Assembly: GCA_017562135.1 (NCBI GenBank) | Contig: QEYB01000981.1 | Span: 558,001 to 622,000, forward strand | DNA from: Dipylidium caninum | Taxonomy: Eukaryota; Platyhelminthes; Cestoda; Cyclophyllidea; Dipylidiidae | Length of the DNA: 64,000 bases | Direction of reading: 5' to 3' | In this document: positions 12,401-27,200 of the stretch, in pieces | How positions within the stretch are numbered: the first letter of the stretch is position 1 | Layout of the letters: each line of letters begins with the position of its first letter | Translations under genes and position numbers: made by a program | The notes under the pieces: generated by a model | The model's database searches: none | What the model saw: the letters and a program-made list of their open reading frames with translations, nothing else | What the model was told of the DNA's origin: nothing

Positions 12401-15400
12401 CAATTTAATGCCATTGGCACTTTCCACCGCAATGGACTGAACGGTAAATGAATGATCTGCTCTCCGATTAGCCTAGCCGGACCACAAAGATGAAGAATTC
12501 CCCACTCCCGACCGGGTAGAGGGTCCCGCACACACGTCTGGGACCAAAGGCTCCTTGTCGGGAAGACTGCCGTCTTGGCCTAAAGACGTCGTGAATCGTC
12601 GCGGCTGCGGCAAATGATTCTTCAGGGGCCTGACTAGCTATTCACGGGTCGCCCGTTGTCCGTGGGGCTTTCTAAGTTCTAGACCACCGGCTCCCCCACC
12701 ATCAACTCAAAATACAGTAATTTGGTTGCAAAAGTTATTCACGAGTAGATGAAACAATTTGGTATTGTCAAGCGTCACTTTCGAGCACTCTTTCCACCTT
12801 GGGGAGCACTCTTTTGGAGAATTCACATTTCCCACACGACGAGGAGAATGCTCGAACCCCCTTCCAGGGCGTTCAGGATAATGATGAAGCGAATGAGGTA
12901 GGGACTGCCCACTACCAGCGCCTCCTCCGTACACACTGCCGTCTCGGAGCGAAAGAAAGCGATGGGGCAGAGTTGAGCCCCTAAAGAAAGGAGTGTCCGC
13001 GGCGGGGCCATAGCCGTTTTCCGTGCTCCAACCACTTGCTCACGTGCGGCCACTCGGAGTTGGCTGCCCTTGACGCGGAAAAAGTCACTGGGCCATGAAA
13101 TTACTCCCATCCGCCCAAATCTGAATGCTTCTCGAGGCTGTGTCACCCGTTTCTCCTCAAATAAAGAGACCCTAAAAATGGAATTTTAAGGCGTGGTCTT
13201 CGTTTTAACCTCGCCTCGCAGCATATTAAAGCTAAAGTATTACTTGGGAGGAATCACTTTCCCAGTCCTTTCATTGACTTCGCGTATCATCGCGCATCAC
13301 GAATGCCATTGCCAGCGTTTGCTTTGGCATTTGTACCGCCTACAGGCCATCACAATACGTTAGAGGCAAATATTTTCGTCAAATTCAAGCGATCATGGGG
13401 AGAATTTTGGGGTTGTCAGTCATGCCTCGGGCGAGAGGCGTCTTTCCTCCCCCGCTTCTCCGTCTCGGCGCTGTGGAACGAGCACTCGTTGGACCGTGCA
13501 CGGGCGAAAAGTGGTTTGTTTGCCCTTTCTTTGCGCACTCATCCGTGGATCAGGGGAAGATTTAGCACATCCAACGATATTTTTGCTTGTGCGGCAGCCA
13601 CGATGGATGCCATAAGATGCGCCGAAGGGGAGGGCGCCTCCACTCCCCTTCCTCAGCCCGCGGCCGGCTCTTGAGGGGTGCCCACCAGCCCCAGACCAAG
13701 CAAAAGTGCACGAAACCTCCTAATGACCAGTTTTCGTGCGCGACGGACCCAACAAACGTCATTAGGACTGGTTGCCTGGTCTGGCGAGACTTCCTGATGA
13801 AAAGCGACAGTGGCGCTTGCTACCGGCATAGTTCATGACTGTGGGATGGCGCGGACGTCTGCGGCGAAAGCACTTCTATTAAGATCCCCACTTTTCGAGC
13901 CGCTTCAAGAAATCCACTAATGTCTGCGTCGCGAGAGTCTGTTCGATGGAAAGGGGATTCGCGGGCCCTCAGACGAGCGATTTCGTCACACTCTAAATTG
14001 ACTTTCCATAGGGTAGAAACCCTAAGTTTCATGCTAACCGTCGGCTTGCATTTTGATCTCTCACTCTAAAAGACTTCTACTTTCACACTTTAGCAAGTAT
14101 ACTACCAAATTCCAGGAAAACTATTTCCCTCATGCCAAATTGGCCCCTTCGCCTGCAACTTTGCACACAGCCCCGTCGCAGCATCGGCCACCGCACACAA
14201 TTACCTGCCCGAGGGTTCCGCTTTCACTGCATCGCGTACCTTGGTCCTTTTAAGTTTTCCCCGCTGATGAAACAGTTCTGACTCTCACATCAGACCAAGA
14301 AACTCGCGCCCATTCTGCTGCGCTGCCCCCGACGAGGGAGTTGATGCATTATACCTGCAGTTTTGGAACAGCTTCTGCACTCTACAGAATGGCGGGATAC
14401 AGCAACGGGTCCGAATGAGGGCGCCTGGCCAAAAAGGACAGTAACGGACTCACTGCATGCTATCACAAAGGGGTGGACAATCGCAGGAGAGTCAGTAATT
14501 AGTTCATATTTCTTCAAAGTCTCTTAAAAATACAGACTAGTCGAAAATGTACACAACAGAGCGAAAGCCATACACGAGAGGTAGACGAGATAAGCGGAGA
14601 AGAGTGAAAAAAAATATATATGGTACATAAAATAGAGGCGTGGAGTCTTTCAGTGGCGTTTATTGGGGGCACGTTGAAACACTGGGGTAGCGACGGCGGG
14701 GAAGCTCTAAAACAGACGCAAACTCGTAGGCATTTATTTGTTAGGCTTTTCAAGAGTGAAAAAGTGTTTTTTTTCGAGGTAAAGCAGTCCTGCTTTACGG
14801 TAATAAACGCCCTCCGAGACGGGGGAGATGGGGAGGAGAGGGGTGGAGAAGAGGAAGAAGGAAGGAATAAGCACACCTAATAGACAGTATCTGGCTCGTA
14901 AGTTTTAATTTTGTTTTCAACTGTTCCCAACGCTTCCAACAATCTGAATTATACATCAACAGTCATTTCTAAGACTAGGATCTCAGAGAAAGTAGTCCAC
15001 CACTCTCACTCTCGACCCCTCTAAACGAAAAGTGAGAAGCACTTAATCATCGCCAGAAGGGCGAGAGTCGTCCCAATTCAGTGTGCCACCTGATTCCCTT
15101 GCAGCCCGACAAGAATCGGAGTCCATCTTAAATAAAACAGAGAGAGAGTGAGGACTAGGTTTCAATAAAGACGACTCATCAAGTTTAAAAAGAAGGTGAG
15201 GCAACAAATGAACAATATTAAACGAAAGTTAGGACTCTTTGGTCGAGTGAAAATGAGAAATTCACCCCCATAATGGGCAGCGAAAGCCGCTGGGAAGGGG
15301 GAGAGGCTTGAGCGGGGCCATTCTTGACTCCATCGTTGATGATATGCTGAGGAGAATACGACAACACACTTAGCACAACCGAGCAGGTAGGCGCGTGTAT

Positions 15401-17586
15401 TCATCCGTTCGCGAAGCAAAATAGCGGGTTTCCAGTGCACCCAGCGCCTCTATCTCATGGCTGGAAACAGGGCTGTGCCATCAGCATTAAATATTTCCCA
15501 AACTTCACGCATGGAAGAATTAACGCGAGAAGGAAATTAGGGGCACCAGTTGTAGTCACATATCATTTGACAATTTTCTTCCCTTCTATTCAGCAGAGAT
15601 GCACGCCGATTTAGAGAGTTAGGGCTATTGCAGGTGGGCAAATTGCAGCACTGACAATAGCTGAACTGCTGCTTGGGCATTTCCGAGCTGGAGGAGAAGG
15701 GAGTCTGTCGCAGAGACAACCGTAATTTCAGACCTCGGGCAATAAAAAACCGATTTCGTGGAAATCCATCGAAAACCAAGGAGGGGAATCGCGATCCCAC
15801 AAAGCTTTACATCGTGCCCGGATAAGGTGTTAGGAGTAAAAGAGCATTTCGCCCACTGAGAAGTCATAAAATATTCAGTACTGATTTTATCCCGGATAGA
15901 GGTGCTTTAAATCACTCATACACACCTTTTCCACAACCCAGAAATGAACCTTTTTATTAGGAGATAAAAAGCCCAGTGATACTTAAAAACAATTTAAAGT
16001 CTGTAAAAGTTGACTATGATTACTTGATTTTAGCCCTAAAGAATTGCAATCAACAAAATGCCAATGGCAGCCGTAGCCGCTAGTTCTGAAATCTACCACG
16101 GAAGCCGGAATAAGCGTTACACCATGGTGAAGAAACACGCCATTCATCCGCGATAGGCTGCTTATTGTAAGGTGCTTTGTCCCAAGGCCTAAAGTCAGAA
16201 GTCTGGCAATTGCCTGCTTCTTGGATTTGAGGCGTGCAAATGACTGATTATTTTAAAACAAATGCTTAGGTGTGAGGCGCGAAAAATACTCACTGATTTG
16301 GCGGTGACTTTACAGGAATTTAACCGTGCTGGGAGTGATGAAGTTCGACAGCCAGACGGACGGTGGACTGCGATGCGATGCGATGCGATGCGATACTCTG
16401 GCCAACGCTTCCCAGAGAGCCGTTTTGGTGTGCTCAGTCGAGGCCAGACCCATCGTCGGGAGCCGATTCTGCGGTTGGACTGCAGGTGGAGTGAGGACGT
16501 TGAGTTTCCCAACCACCGGGGGAGCACGAGCTCGAAACCACGAGGATGGGCAACTTGACAACCGGCGTTTCCTTGGCGCTCGTGGTTGAGACCTTATTCT
16601 TGACGAAAAAGAAACAGGAGAAGTGTGTTCGGCTAGTATAAACACTTTTAAGTGTGAGTGATGTAACGGCGTGAAAAATTACGCCTTCAGATGTAACCAA
16701 ATTGTCCGTTTTCGAGACCGGCGCGTTATGGAATTGGATTGATGGTGTGGACAAAATTGCTTCTTGTGCAATGACTACTCGCCCGAAAGACGCTTTATTC
16801 ATTCAAGTGGATAGCGGCGACGCTCTTACTGACAAGGCAACCAGATAAGTGGACCATCTGTTTGGCCGTCCTCGCACTTAAATTAAAATTCCCAACAGTG
16901 ACGTTGGTGGGAAGTGAGAAAAGGAAGATGAGCAGCTCACGCTTGCGAAACCCGAAATGCCCTAGACGAGTTAATATTTCACCTCTTCCCAGTACGTTCG
17001 CGTTTGCAGCTCCTCATCTACCGATGATTGACAGAAAGTTATAGGTTGCCCGAACAGGATTTCAGTTACTCTAATAAATGCAAAGTTCACCCACTAGTCG
17101 GAAGACTATTACAGTGGATGAGACAAGAATTATTCGGCAATATCTGTTTTGGCGGATAAAACGAGACAATCGTGACATTTTGGCAGCGTCCTTTCCTAAT
17201 GCCATAACCCCATTTCCCTTGATAATCGCGATATATGCGGAGATAGTCGTCCAGCCTGCAACCTTATCCACTGAGAAATTTCCAGGAAATGCATTTTCTT
17301 TCGTACTCACATCGGCCGTTTTTGGGTTTTTTTTAAATATATTTGTCACGAATCATTATCACCTTAATAATGATTCAACCCAATAAGTGTTTGAGTAAAG
17401 CACTGAAACTTCAATGAGACGGTTCAGCCTCGAGGAGGAACATTGACCAAACGAGACATAATGTGGGACTGTGCAGGCTCAAAATCGGTCGACTTGGAAG
17501 GCCTCGAGCCCGGTATGAAGGGAAAGCACGCAAAATAGGCCCCTAACCATCTATTCTCCATTGCCTTATCAACCCGAAAAGATGTG
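9500..17586. other. Apparently intergenic sequence between the large minus-strand gene and the innexin
   Basis: No exon could be supported here. Open frames are short and occur as mutual antisense shadows. Two AATAAA-type motifs on the minus strand (TTTATT at 16794-16799 and near 15953) are candidates for the polyadenylation signal of the large gene ending at 17587. A five-copy GCGAT repeat lies at 16370-16394. The open frame 17078-17386 (plus) has a hydrophobic stretch but is matched by an equally open antisense frame and is not called. Confidence 0.4.
16370..16394. repeat. (GCGAT)5 pentanucleotide microsatellite
   Basis: Five uninterrupted copies of GCGAT. It lies in the stretch below the 3' end of the large minus-strand gene. 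Confidence 0.85.
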
Positions 17587-18226
17587 TCACCTGTCACCTA
17601 CATTCTTCAGTCTTGCTTCGCTGGCACTATCCACTTCAGAACACTCCTGCCTCTGCAACGGACGAACCAGGTGTCTTTCGCCATTTTCGACGGCTAGTTT
17701 TGTTATTATGGCTGCATTCTCCAAAAGAGGATCCAACGCAGCTTCCTCTTCCTCCAAATCCTCCTCCTCTTCTTCTTCTTCTTCCTCCTCCTCCTCGTCT
17801 AAGTCCTCTGTTTCTTCATACGCCGAGGTCGTGGTATCTGTCACGGCCGTGTAGAAGTCCACAACGGGCTCTCGTAGCTCCAGAAAGTCTCGCCCTCGTC
17901 GTGACTCCAAGTCCCACCACGAGACGAGATTGAATTCGTCCCACTCTCTTCGCTGATGACGTGGCGATTCCAAGTCTAATGCTCGCTCGAACGGCGACTC
18001 CAATGTGTGCGACACCTTCGGTTCTTGACGCAAATAAAAGTTGCGAACCGGTGTCGACGAGGCTGTCGCAAACTGCAGGGTGTAAATCTGTTGGCGCAGG
18101 TAGCTGACGGGGCTCGGTTCGGGCTTGAAAGGAGGCGGAGTTTTTATCGGGGGAAAGGCTGTTAGTTCGGAAATGTATTTGACCAGGATGGGGTGAGCCC
18201 GGTCGATTTTGCGCTCCTCAAGGAGT
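17587..18226 (-). CDS. Large membrane-protein gene, last exon (stop codon)
   Basis: 640 nt from acceptor CCTCTGTAG to a TGA at 17589-17587. The start LLEERKIDRAHPILVKYISEL-like segment continues the helical unit of exon 19. The tail is acidic, with about twelve Glu in a row encoded by GAG/GAA triplets (17755-17800). A possible donor (CAG|GTGACA) overlaps the stop, so the protein could extend further if that site is used. Confidence 0.75.
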
Positions 18227-21200
18227 CTACAGAGGAAGGCAGAGTTTAAGCATTATTTGTGAGTCCACAGGGTCTACCATCATCGCGTACTTTAACGGTT
18301 GAATGCTCTAAAATACTCTAAAAATACATACACTTTTCTGCAAAATAAACCACGAATAAATTTAACAGTTGCTGCCAAAATCCACCCAAGACGAGTAAAC
18401 TACAGCTACTACAGCACGCACACACTTCCAAACTCTTCATCCATAAATCCTTCAGAATTTTGGGAAAAATTGTGCCAAATTCAAGGAGGCAGTCCTGCTA
18501 CAACAAAGGCTCATTGTTTTCCAGTCGTGCATCCCTTCCTTTCTCTATTATGCGACTGGTTAGACTTTAATTCGTCTCGCAATTGAGGCGCATTGAGACC
18601 ACGTGTGATCAGCGGAGGTAAGGAAATGTGACGTGGCGGGAAAAAATATTTTCGACAACGGACTTTAACAGAAAACGGATCCCCATTTCCCTCTTCTCCT
18701 ATTACGTCGCCTTGGGGCGGTGTCTTATTTTTTGCAACATGTTCAGCAATTTTGTTGGGAGGTTGTTTGGGTGAGCAGTGAACGGAGGGGGGGGGGGGCC
18801 GACTACTTGGACATCCTGGGGAAGAGGGGGAGAAGATGGAGGAGGAGGACGGGGGGAGGCAATAAGTGTTTCTGGCAGGCTCCCATTACTTCTATCTAAA
18901 ATCTCTTGAATGTTATGCAGACATCTCGTCAGTGAACGGACTTTAAGTTCTCCGGTAATGCCAAAAAAATTAGAGCATCCGTACACCATCGTGTGACCAG
19001 GTTGCCTTCCACTTGCCCAATGCATGGATTTATCGGAGCCAGTAGTTCCTCCGGTATGGGCACATTACGCACAATTCCAGGAAGAGGAATACAAGCAGAC
19101 AGGCGGCCGACTTCGGACGTACCTCATCTTGCCACGGACTGAGGCCTTCAAACTACCATAATCCACGTAAAATATGGATGATTTCGAATGTTCTTTCGTC
19201 ATATACCACTACTGTAGGTTTTCCGTGAATTTTCATTATTCCTCTTTTTCATGGCTATTGTTTGCAGAACCTCCCACCAGGAGGACAAGTGGCATTTCAA
19301 TATTCCGTCTAGTAAGTGGTGCCCTATTCTCCCTGATTTGGCGAAATAGTAACCTTACTGTGGCCCCTTTACCACAGTTTAAAAATATGGCAACTGCGAA
19401 CACCCATGTAAATGTCGTGGATAAAAAAAACAATGTCACTTAATACATTGAAAGAAAGGTAGCTAATCACTTCATCCTTCGTTTATTTAGGGTATGATTA
19501 AAGATCAGACCCTAAGAACGTCTTATGGCCGATGTCCCCGACGAAAGTTTATCAATTATATCAGCGAATCAGGAGTAACTGCGAAAACATTCCTTCCTCA
19601 GCAACCAAGGAACTTCAAAAAAACGGGAGGTAAAGCAACATGAGCGGCTCACCGCGAGTGCATTGTCAAAACAATCTCCACCGGATGCATGAGTCGGCCA
19701 ATATTTTCAATCACATCGCTGAATGACAGCTCTCGGCGGACTTGGGGAAATTTATCGGACCTCCAATCTCTCGTCAGCGTCCGCAGTATGCACTTCCGGA
19801 GGACATCTCGACAACGACGGCCAAATGGAGGTCTCTTGACTTCTGCGGGAGGAGGCTGCACTGTCGCGGTGATTGGCAGGGTGCCGATGGCCAGAAGTGG
19901 TTCCTCCGTCAGTAAGGCTCTGATAACCTCGACGCTGGGGAGACGACTGTCGCCAGCAGGCACCGGGACCGACCGTTCTGAAGGTCGCCCGGATTTGGTC
20001 ATCGTTTTGTGGTCAGTCGCTGAGGTTCGTGGATCTGCTTGAGTAACAATTCTGAAAAAAGTCCATTTCTTATTTTATTCTAAGACATTTTCCGTGTGAT
20101 AAGGCAGAAGTGAAAAACTAACAAAAAGAGTTAAAAGACAGATTCGGTATGATTATTTAATAATTGTATTTTATGTGTAAACTTTAATCGAAGCAAAATG
20201 TTTTTCAATTTCACTAAAAAAAATGCTCAGCTCTTACCACTTAAAAAGTGACGACAATGCTGATGTGAGACTGAGCGGAAATTGTCTACAGACTGCTGAT
20301 GAGATTTTTTATGCACCTGCCATCTTCTTCCTCCATGACACCACACCTCATGTAACTAAATCTTCCGGGAGAGTACTTTTCCTTACGAGACAGTGGGAAC
20401 TACTTCGCGTCTATCGCAGGAGCAGATTCCTCAATATTCACTGTGAGCGCCAAAAGGATTTCGTGAGTTTTAGCCTCGAAAGTCATTAATCAAGTAGGCC
20501 CTAGAGGAGAGGAGGAGGTGGGGAGGGGGGGTAGAGAGTTGGAGGAGGGGATGGAGACAGGCTGTGCGAGAGCAGTAAACATCCAATGGGGGTATGAATA
20601 AATTACTCCTCCGTTCTATACAAAGTGGCTGCAGCGAAAAGAATTAGACGTCGTGATTTGGCCACAAAAAAGTGTCTCTCTCAGTTTATTCAAGTTCACA
20701 TTTGGAATTTTTTGAATTTTTTTTCGTCCACTTTTAACTTTCGGCAATCACTGCTGTTGCCATTAAGAATCGCCGAAAATAGCATCGTAGCCTCCAAAAG
20801 CTGCTGTCGTTTCTTCCAACTGTAGCGACAGCCCCCAAATCGGTGTCACGAGGTATTCAAAAACGAAACAAGATTTCGTGTTGCAAATGGAACTATACTC
20901 ACAGTTTCCTAAAAAGTTGTGAATTTCACAAAGGAGCTTCAAGGGTCACCAGTACTCGTGCGCGAACTTAATGCCAAACATTGGTAAGTTGGGGTTTGTA
21001 CTGCAAGTGAATGGGTTTTGAGATGGATGCGAAAATAACTCAACGAAAGAATAGTCGGCTCCAATGCAGAATGACTGATATCTCGGGGTCAACGACCAAG
21101 TGTACATATTTTTTGTTATGGTCGCACAAACGATATCTCGGGTGTCTCGAAGAGAGCAGTACTATTGTCAACTTCTCCATTCTCAAAGCCCATAAGACGT

Positions 21201-24200
21201 ATGTTGAACACTGTCATAAATTCAATCGCAACTATTCCTGTTGCAGCGAGAGATAACCATAAATTCCGTACGTTCTGCGGGAGTTAATTACTTTACTTTT
21301 CAAAATGGTGGATCGGACAACGCCAACGTTTACCAAATGTGGCGTTCCGCGAGTGACAAGAAGGACCGTTCAAAGGTCTTTGGTAATGGATCCAATCAAC
21401 GTCTCAGATGTTATTGGTGGTCCGCCTTTCCCGCTCCCAGGCATTTTATAACCATGGCAATCTGAACACTGCAGAGCCAATGAGTTAGACACAACCGTTG
21501 TTATATACAAAAGTTGGCGATTATAAGGGATGAATGCGAAAGTAGGTCTGTAAAGGGCCGGCGACACGGCATGGAAATGGAAGGCCTCCTTTTATTAGAG
21601 ACAGTACCATGTGAAATGAGTGATTCTTGATTATTTTGTGTTCTTTTTGTAGGGTTCATCTCAGAGCCATCGTTTACCTCACCTCCATCCAAGTGTCACT
21701 TTGAGGTCCAAGACATTAAGTTAGTTGAGATTAATGCTGAGAGAGTAAGAAAGAGGCATAACTTGGCGGTCAGGACAGAGATGGACCATCCCAATTGTTT
21801 TCGCAGAAAATAATGGATATTGGGAACCGCCTTCTTTTGATGAAGCAAATGAAAAAGGGCTTAACCTCTTGCGCATTTACAGGGGCAAATTTGGAATCCA
21901 TGGCAAAACTATCCTTCCGCAATTTCTTTTTATCCAAGTTCTGTAATCAGACAGGATCGCAGTTTCGCATATGAAAGGGTGACTTAGAGACCCCCCTAAA
22001 AAGAATAAGTCCGCATTTGCTAGTCAATCAAATCTATCGTCGAGTTCTGGTCGAATGTCGTTCCATTGTATTCTCATTACCTAAAATTTATCGGATGGCA
22101 AAAACATTTTAAAGGAGCATCACAGATTACAGCCTGTTGGTGGTGTGTTTACTCCACCGACTTAATGATTGCTCTGCAATAAAAGATTAAAAGTATCTGC
22201 CTTATCTTTTGCGGGAGGATGGTTGAAAAACAAAATCACTCCCTTCGAGTGATCAAACAAGTGGACCAATGCGTAAATGAGGGGGCTAGTTGAGGAACTT
22301 CTAAATACCGGCGGTGAAAAGATGATGTTCAATCACATGGTGGCAAGTCGACTCCAATTTGGACAACAAGTCGCCTTAAAGTTGTAGTTTGAATTTAAAG
22401 AAAATTGCAGTTACCTTGCACATTTGGTAGACTTTCGAGTTTAATTATTTTTTGGTGTCCTTTTGCCATCGAAGGATGAAATATTTCTCGACAAAAATTG
22501 TTAAAGTGCGTAGGAACGCCGAGAGGTAGAAAAGACTAACCACCTGTTATTTCTAGTTGCAGCAGCCTCCTGCAGAGATCTCGGGACGAATGCGGAGAGG
22601 GGGAAGAGCGGAAGTTCAACGTGAATAAAAACCACGGACTCGTCCGAAGCGCTATCCTCAGAAGCCGCCTTCGCCTGCAACTGCGTCTCCGTCTTATGCA
22701 AAGCCTCACTTGTTCCATCACGTTCGCCATTGACAAGGATCACCGTTTGACGTTTAGAATCTTGCGAAGAGCATTTCCACTCACTATTGTCAGTGTCGAC
22801 ATCGATGGAAGGCTGTTCCACGGGGGTGCTGACAAGCAGACGACGGTTTTTTTCTCCACATATCATTGGATAGGAGCCGAACTTATGACTTTCATCAGTC
22901 CCTTCGGGTGCTTTTGAGACGAAAGACGAGGGAAGGGAGTGCCCCGTCGCAGGAGAGATTGCTCTACTGGGTTTTCTGCACCTCAAAAACAAATTTTGTT
23001 CACCCATTTCTTTGGTGCAGAATTCGTTGGCTATCGGAGGCCGACGCGCGATGAACGGGGTCGGAGGCACAACTTGGGCGAATCTGCTGACAATACCCTT
23101 TCGGCGGACCTTGAAATCATATGCTCTTCTTCAATCCAAAGTTATTAAGCTTGTTGCATTATCACATGGCCCTAAACTATATGGCTCGCGCTCGAAAACC
23201 CCTTTAACAAAAGATTAACAAATGATGATTTAATCTCAAATTTGTCTTAAAAAGCCCTATAACTACGGGTCCAATTTGCATTACTTAACCGGCTTCCAAG
23301 TTATTTTGGCATAAAAAAGGGGTATACGGGAAACACCCTGTCACAACATAGACGGAAGGTGCATTAGCTAAATTAAGAAGGTCGAACTTGAGATGGCTTT
23401 TATGGCACTTAGACAAGTTCAATTTTTGGCCCTTGGTGAGAAACATCACCGACGGGCTTCGTGGTCACTTAGTGAAGCCTTACAAGATTAAAGCCCCGTC
23501 AGTATTTGCCTCGCGCACCAAACTTCGAGCCTTACAAAGGACTCGGAAAGTAACAACATAGAGGGAGACCACTGCCTTAAAAAAGAAATAAGAACCGAAA
23601 TGCGGGTTTAATTTCATTTCGTGCTCTCCAAGCGAAATTCGAAAAAAGAAATCCAATGCATGGAAAAGAGAGGTTTATCTCCGATCTGTAAACAAGCCAA
23701 CTAGTCTTTCGCCCGCTTCAACACATGCGGTGAGCGACTCACTCCGTAAATTAGCTGAAGTGGACCTGATCAAGTGGTGTCACTGCGGAGGAACTTACGT
23801 GTAAGGGAAACACCGCGTCCGTTTCTTTAAGACTTATTAGAAATTGTTCACCCAGAACGTTCTTCATCAGTTTCATGCACAGACCTAAAACGTTGATGCA
23901 TCGAATAAATTCATTTGTGAAAGGAAAGTAGGCACTTAATAATTAGGGTGTGAAGGTATAGACATCTCAGCAAAAGCTGCCTAAATCACATAAAAAATCG
24001 CCTTTCACCGTTGATCCCCACTGATGTGTATGCAGTTTTGAGCGCTGCTCATACAAGGGTTATTACGTCCAGGGAAAATGTGAAGTGGTCAGCAAGACTG
24101 TTTTCCACAGAAAATACCATAATGCTCCCTAAGTCAAGATGTCGACAAGTACAAAAGCAGAGCGAATGCTCAAAAAAGGTAAGAGTAGCTTAACTTATAG

Positions 24201-27200
24201 TGTGGAGCGCGCAAAAATTATAAATGGTTGAGGTAGGGCGTGTTCTTGCGTAAAAATGACATGCCATCTTGTCAATGCCATGCTTTGCGCGGCATTGTGC
24301 GGGCGGATCTTCTTCTTCTTCTGCGCTCTGGAGCCCAAGTCACATGGCATTCCCCTTAGGAGAGCGATTATGAGGTAATACGCGTCGCAAAGTAATCAGT
24401 GTATGGTTAAAAATCCTGATCGCGTCTCAGAGAAGTCGCACAAAAGGTATAAAAAGTCATTATCGTCTCAGCATGACGGTGAACATGGCCCCATCTACCC
24501 GACCAATTGAATCAGAGCTAGAGGAATGCAAGACGCTAGACCAGTCTTCAGTTTGAAGGCATAGCGCATTTCCGTAGCTGTTTTACAATAAGTCCACCAC
24601 CGTTTTGTACCACCAGCCAATACAACCTACATGCTTACAGTTTGTCAGCAAAATTCGAGGCAAGAAGTGCTAAATGCATGTTCCAATTATTTACTGAAAA
24701 GTGATTTTGACTCCAAGGTAAAAGTTGATGGAGTTTATGGTTATAATCACATCTTCAGAAATTAGTTGAATACACTACTACCCGTTGCCTTGGGGCGAAA
24801 AAGAAAGGTCAGCAATAAAATGACCTATTTGTCGTCATATGGTCAACCAAAATAAGCTGAAATCCCTTCCGCAGAAGATAAGAATCCCCCTCTCCGTAGA
24901 ATCAACTAAACGAATTTGATTGACATGAGTAAACAATTGAGGCGCCATATAATATTTTCACATATTGGGCGAAGTGGCATACCAGAAAAGTCGTCGGTCC
25001 GAAGTCCGCGGTTTGACCACCATTCCTCAGGATTTCGATTCAACAATTGTAATCTGGGAAGAATACGCGTCTCGTAAAATCTTTGAGTTTGTCCCGCTCC
25101 GACGATAGTAAATTTCTACGGAAAAAAAACCAAAATCTGCTAACTTCGTGTGCAGATGCGCGCAATTGACTATTTCCGTAATCTGTTTCTGTTAACCTAA
25201 ACTCTACTTAGGTCTATCATTTCCCCCCCGAACATAAAATTAAGCAATTCTATCTCCTTGAAACCATTCCGCCTCAGATTCGCAGATGGCTCTGTGTCAC
25301 GGTTTTGGCATTAGACTACTGATTTTCGGAATCTAGTCTCAACTCCAGCCATTTTGACTGTTGGACCACCTCTTTTCAAGTGTAGTTTGAACGAAGGCAG
25401 TCATCTGCATTTCGGGATGTGAGCCCTACAACTCTTTACCAGTAAGTACCCAACACTTATGCAGCCTGCGGAAAAATAGACTACTCACTTGAAGTTCATT
25501 TGCGGATAACTTGAGACGGGTCGCCTGGCATCGAGGAAAATTCGGCTGAAGCGCTTTCCGGCGCCTAAATTAAATGGCTTGAGGAGATTTTAGCGGCGAA
25601 AGTCGCACTTTCTTGCACATAAATAACACCCTTTAAAGTACGACAGGTAATCTTCAGAAGCCTATGCAGATAGTTTCACCTTGCACTCGTTGGCATTACT
25701 CCACTTCTTGCCTTATCGTTTGAGTAATCGCTTTAAAGTGTTTAGCTTAGATCTGTAAGCTCTGAACCCTGGAAGGAGTTTTAACTTAAAAAAGCAAACG
25801 CGGATTATTTGTCAGAACTACTCGACACAATATCATTCTCATCGCTCTCCTTCCCGTTGTTTGGCGGAGGACACACGAAAGAGATCCTATCCGAATCGGT
25901 GAGTCCAAATTACCTACAGTGCTGCTGTTTGCAATTAAGGTATATTAAGGATTATATGGCCAAGACGCGGAGAAAATGGAGCCACTGACGCCAGATTTAA
26001 TTGAAATTTATAGGGCAGAGTGGGTAATAGGTAGCCTGTCATAGTCGCAGTGGTGATTATTCCCAAGCTACTTTAATTTTGGGAGGATTCTACAAGAAGA
26101 AACGAGGTACAAAAGTATAGAAAATGTGATTTCAAAGCAGCAAAGCTTGACAGAGCCATGGTAGGAATGCAATATAGTGTACTTTGCTTTGCAAAAACAA
26201 TATTAAAGCCGGAACTTAGCAGGTGAGGAAAAGGGTTTGGGAGTTGATATCTTTCTTTCTCCTGCCAGTGACATGTCAAAAACAGCTCACATAGCTCACT
26301 GAGCTCTCCTTCGTCGCCTCAGCCCTCACTGCCTCCTCTTTTCCTCTCCTTTTCACAGTTCCCTCAGGCTCCCCAAGTGGCAGTTGAGACCAAGGCGATT
26401 TCAGCCTACTGCCTGCTTCTCCCACGAAAATTCAAGTCAGGCTCGGCAACTATCGCGGCTTTGGCCGAATAGCGCCTCCCGACCCGATATGCCTCCCGAC
26501 TGCGCTGGTCACTCACTCGAGCCCCCACCGCTTTCGGGCTGCACCCTCTTCCTATCCCTTACCACACACACATCCCCACCCCCATCATCGTCCTCATCAC
26601 CGTTCACTGTGCGCATGCCAAGAGGCTGCAGCCACGTCTGCGCAGAGTGGTCTGGCCACGCGGCCGTCTGCAACCACGCCACCAAGACCCTCCACACACC
26701 GAGGCAGTAGGCCAAGCTCAACAGGAGCCTCTCCCAGCCACTAACACGGCCGCAAAACAGCTGTCTTTGAGCTCCACCACTCCGTGGTGCTTTCAACTCG
26801 TCATCCCTCCTCAAGTGCAAAAGCACCCGCCTTCGGACACGCAGCCGGGCGAGTGGAGACGAAGCCGATGTCTCCGCTTGGGCCGCGGCCAGTTAAAGCT
26901 ACTACACTCAGCTTCAATCTCATTAAGCAGATGCTTCTGCTGCCTTCGTGTCTTAAATGACCACCTCGAACCTTACACCGTGAAGAGGCATACTGAGCCG
27001 AGACCATTTGCACCCCACGCTGCGACGCAATCGCATGAGCTGATTTACCATCCTCCTCCGCAGTCTGCCAGCGTCTTATTACTCCATTGCAACACCTTCT
27101 TGACGTTAAACGAGAACAATTGGAGTCAACTGGTAGAAACTACTCTAGGAGGGGGTAGTTAGGTTTCGCAGGTTGTAAATCGCACTTTCCTAGGGCAAGG

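Noticed and set aside
13303..13674. 124-codon plus-strand open frame
   Set aside because: No splice context or motif; the frame starts and ends in sequence that looks like its surroundings.
17078..17386. Plus-strand frame with a hydrophobic stretch
   Set aside because: The antisense strand is equally open over the same bases, and nothing recognisable is encoded; probably chance in AT-rich DNA.
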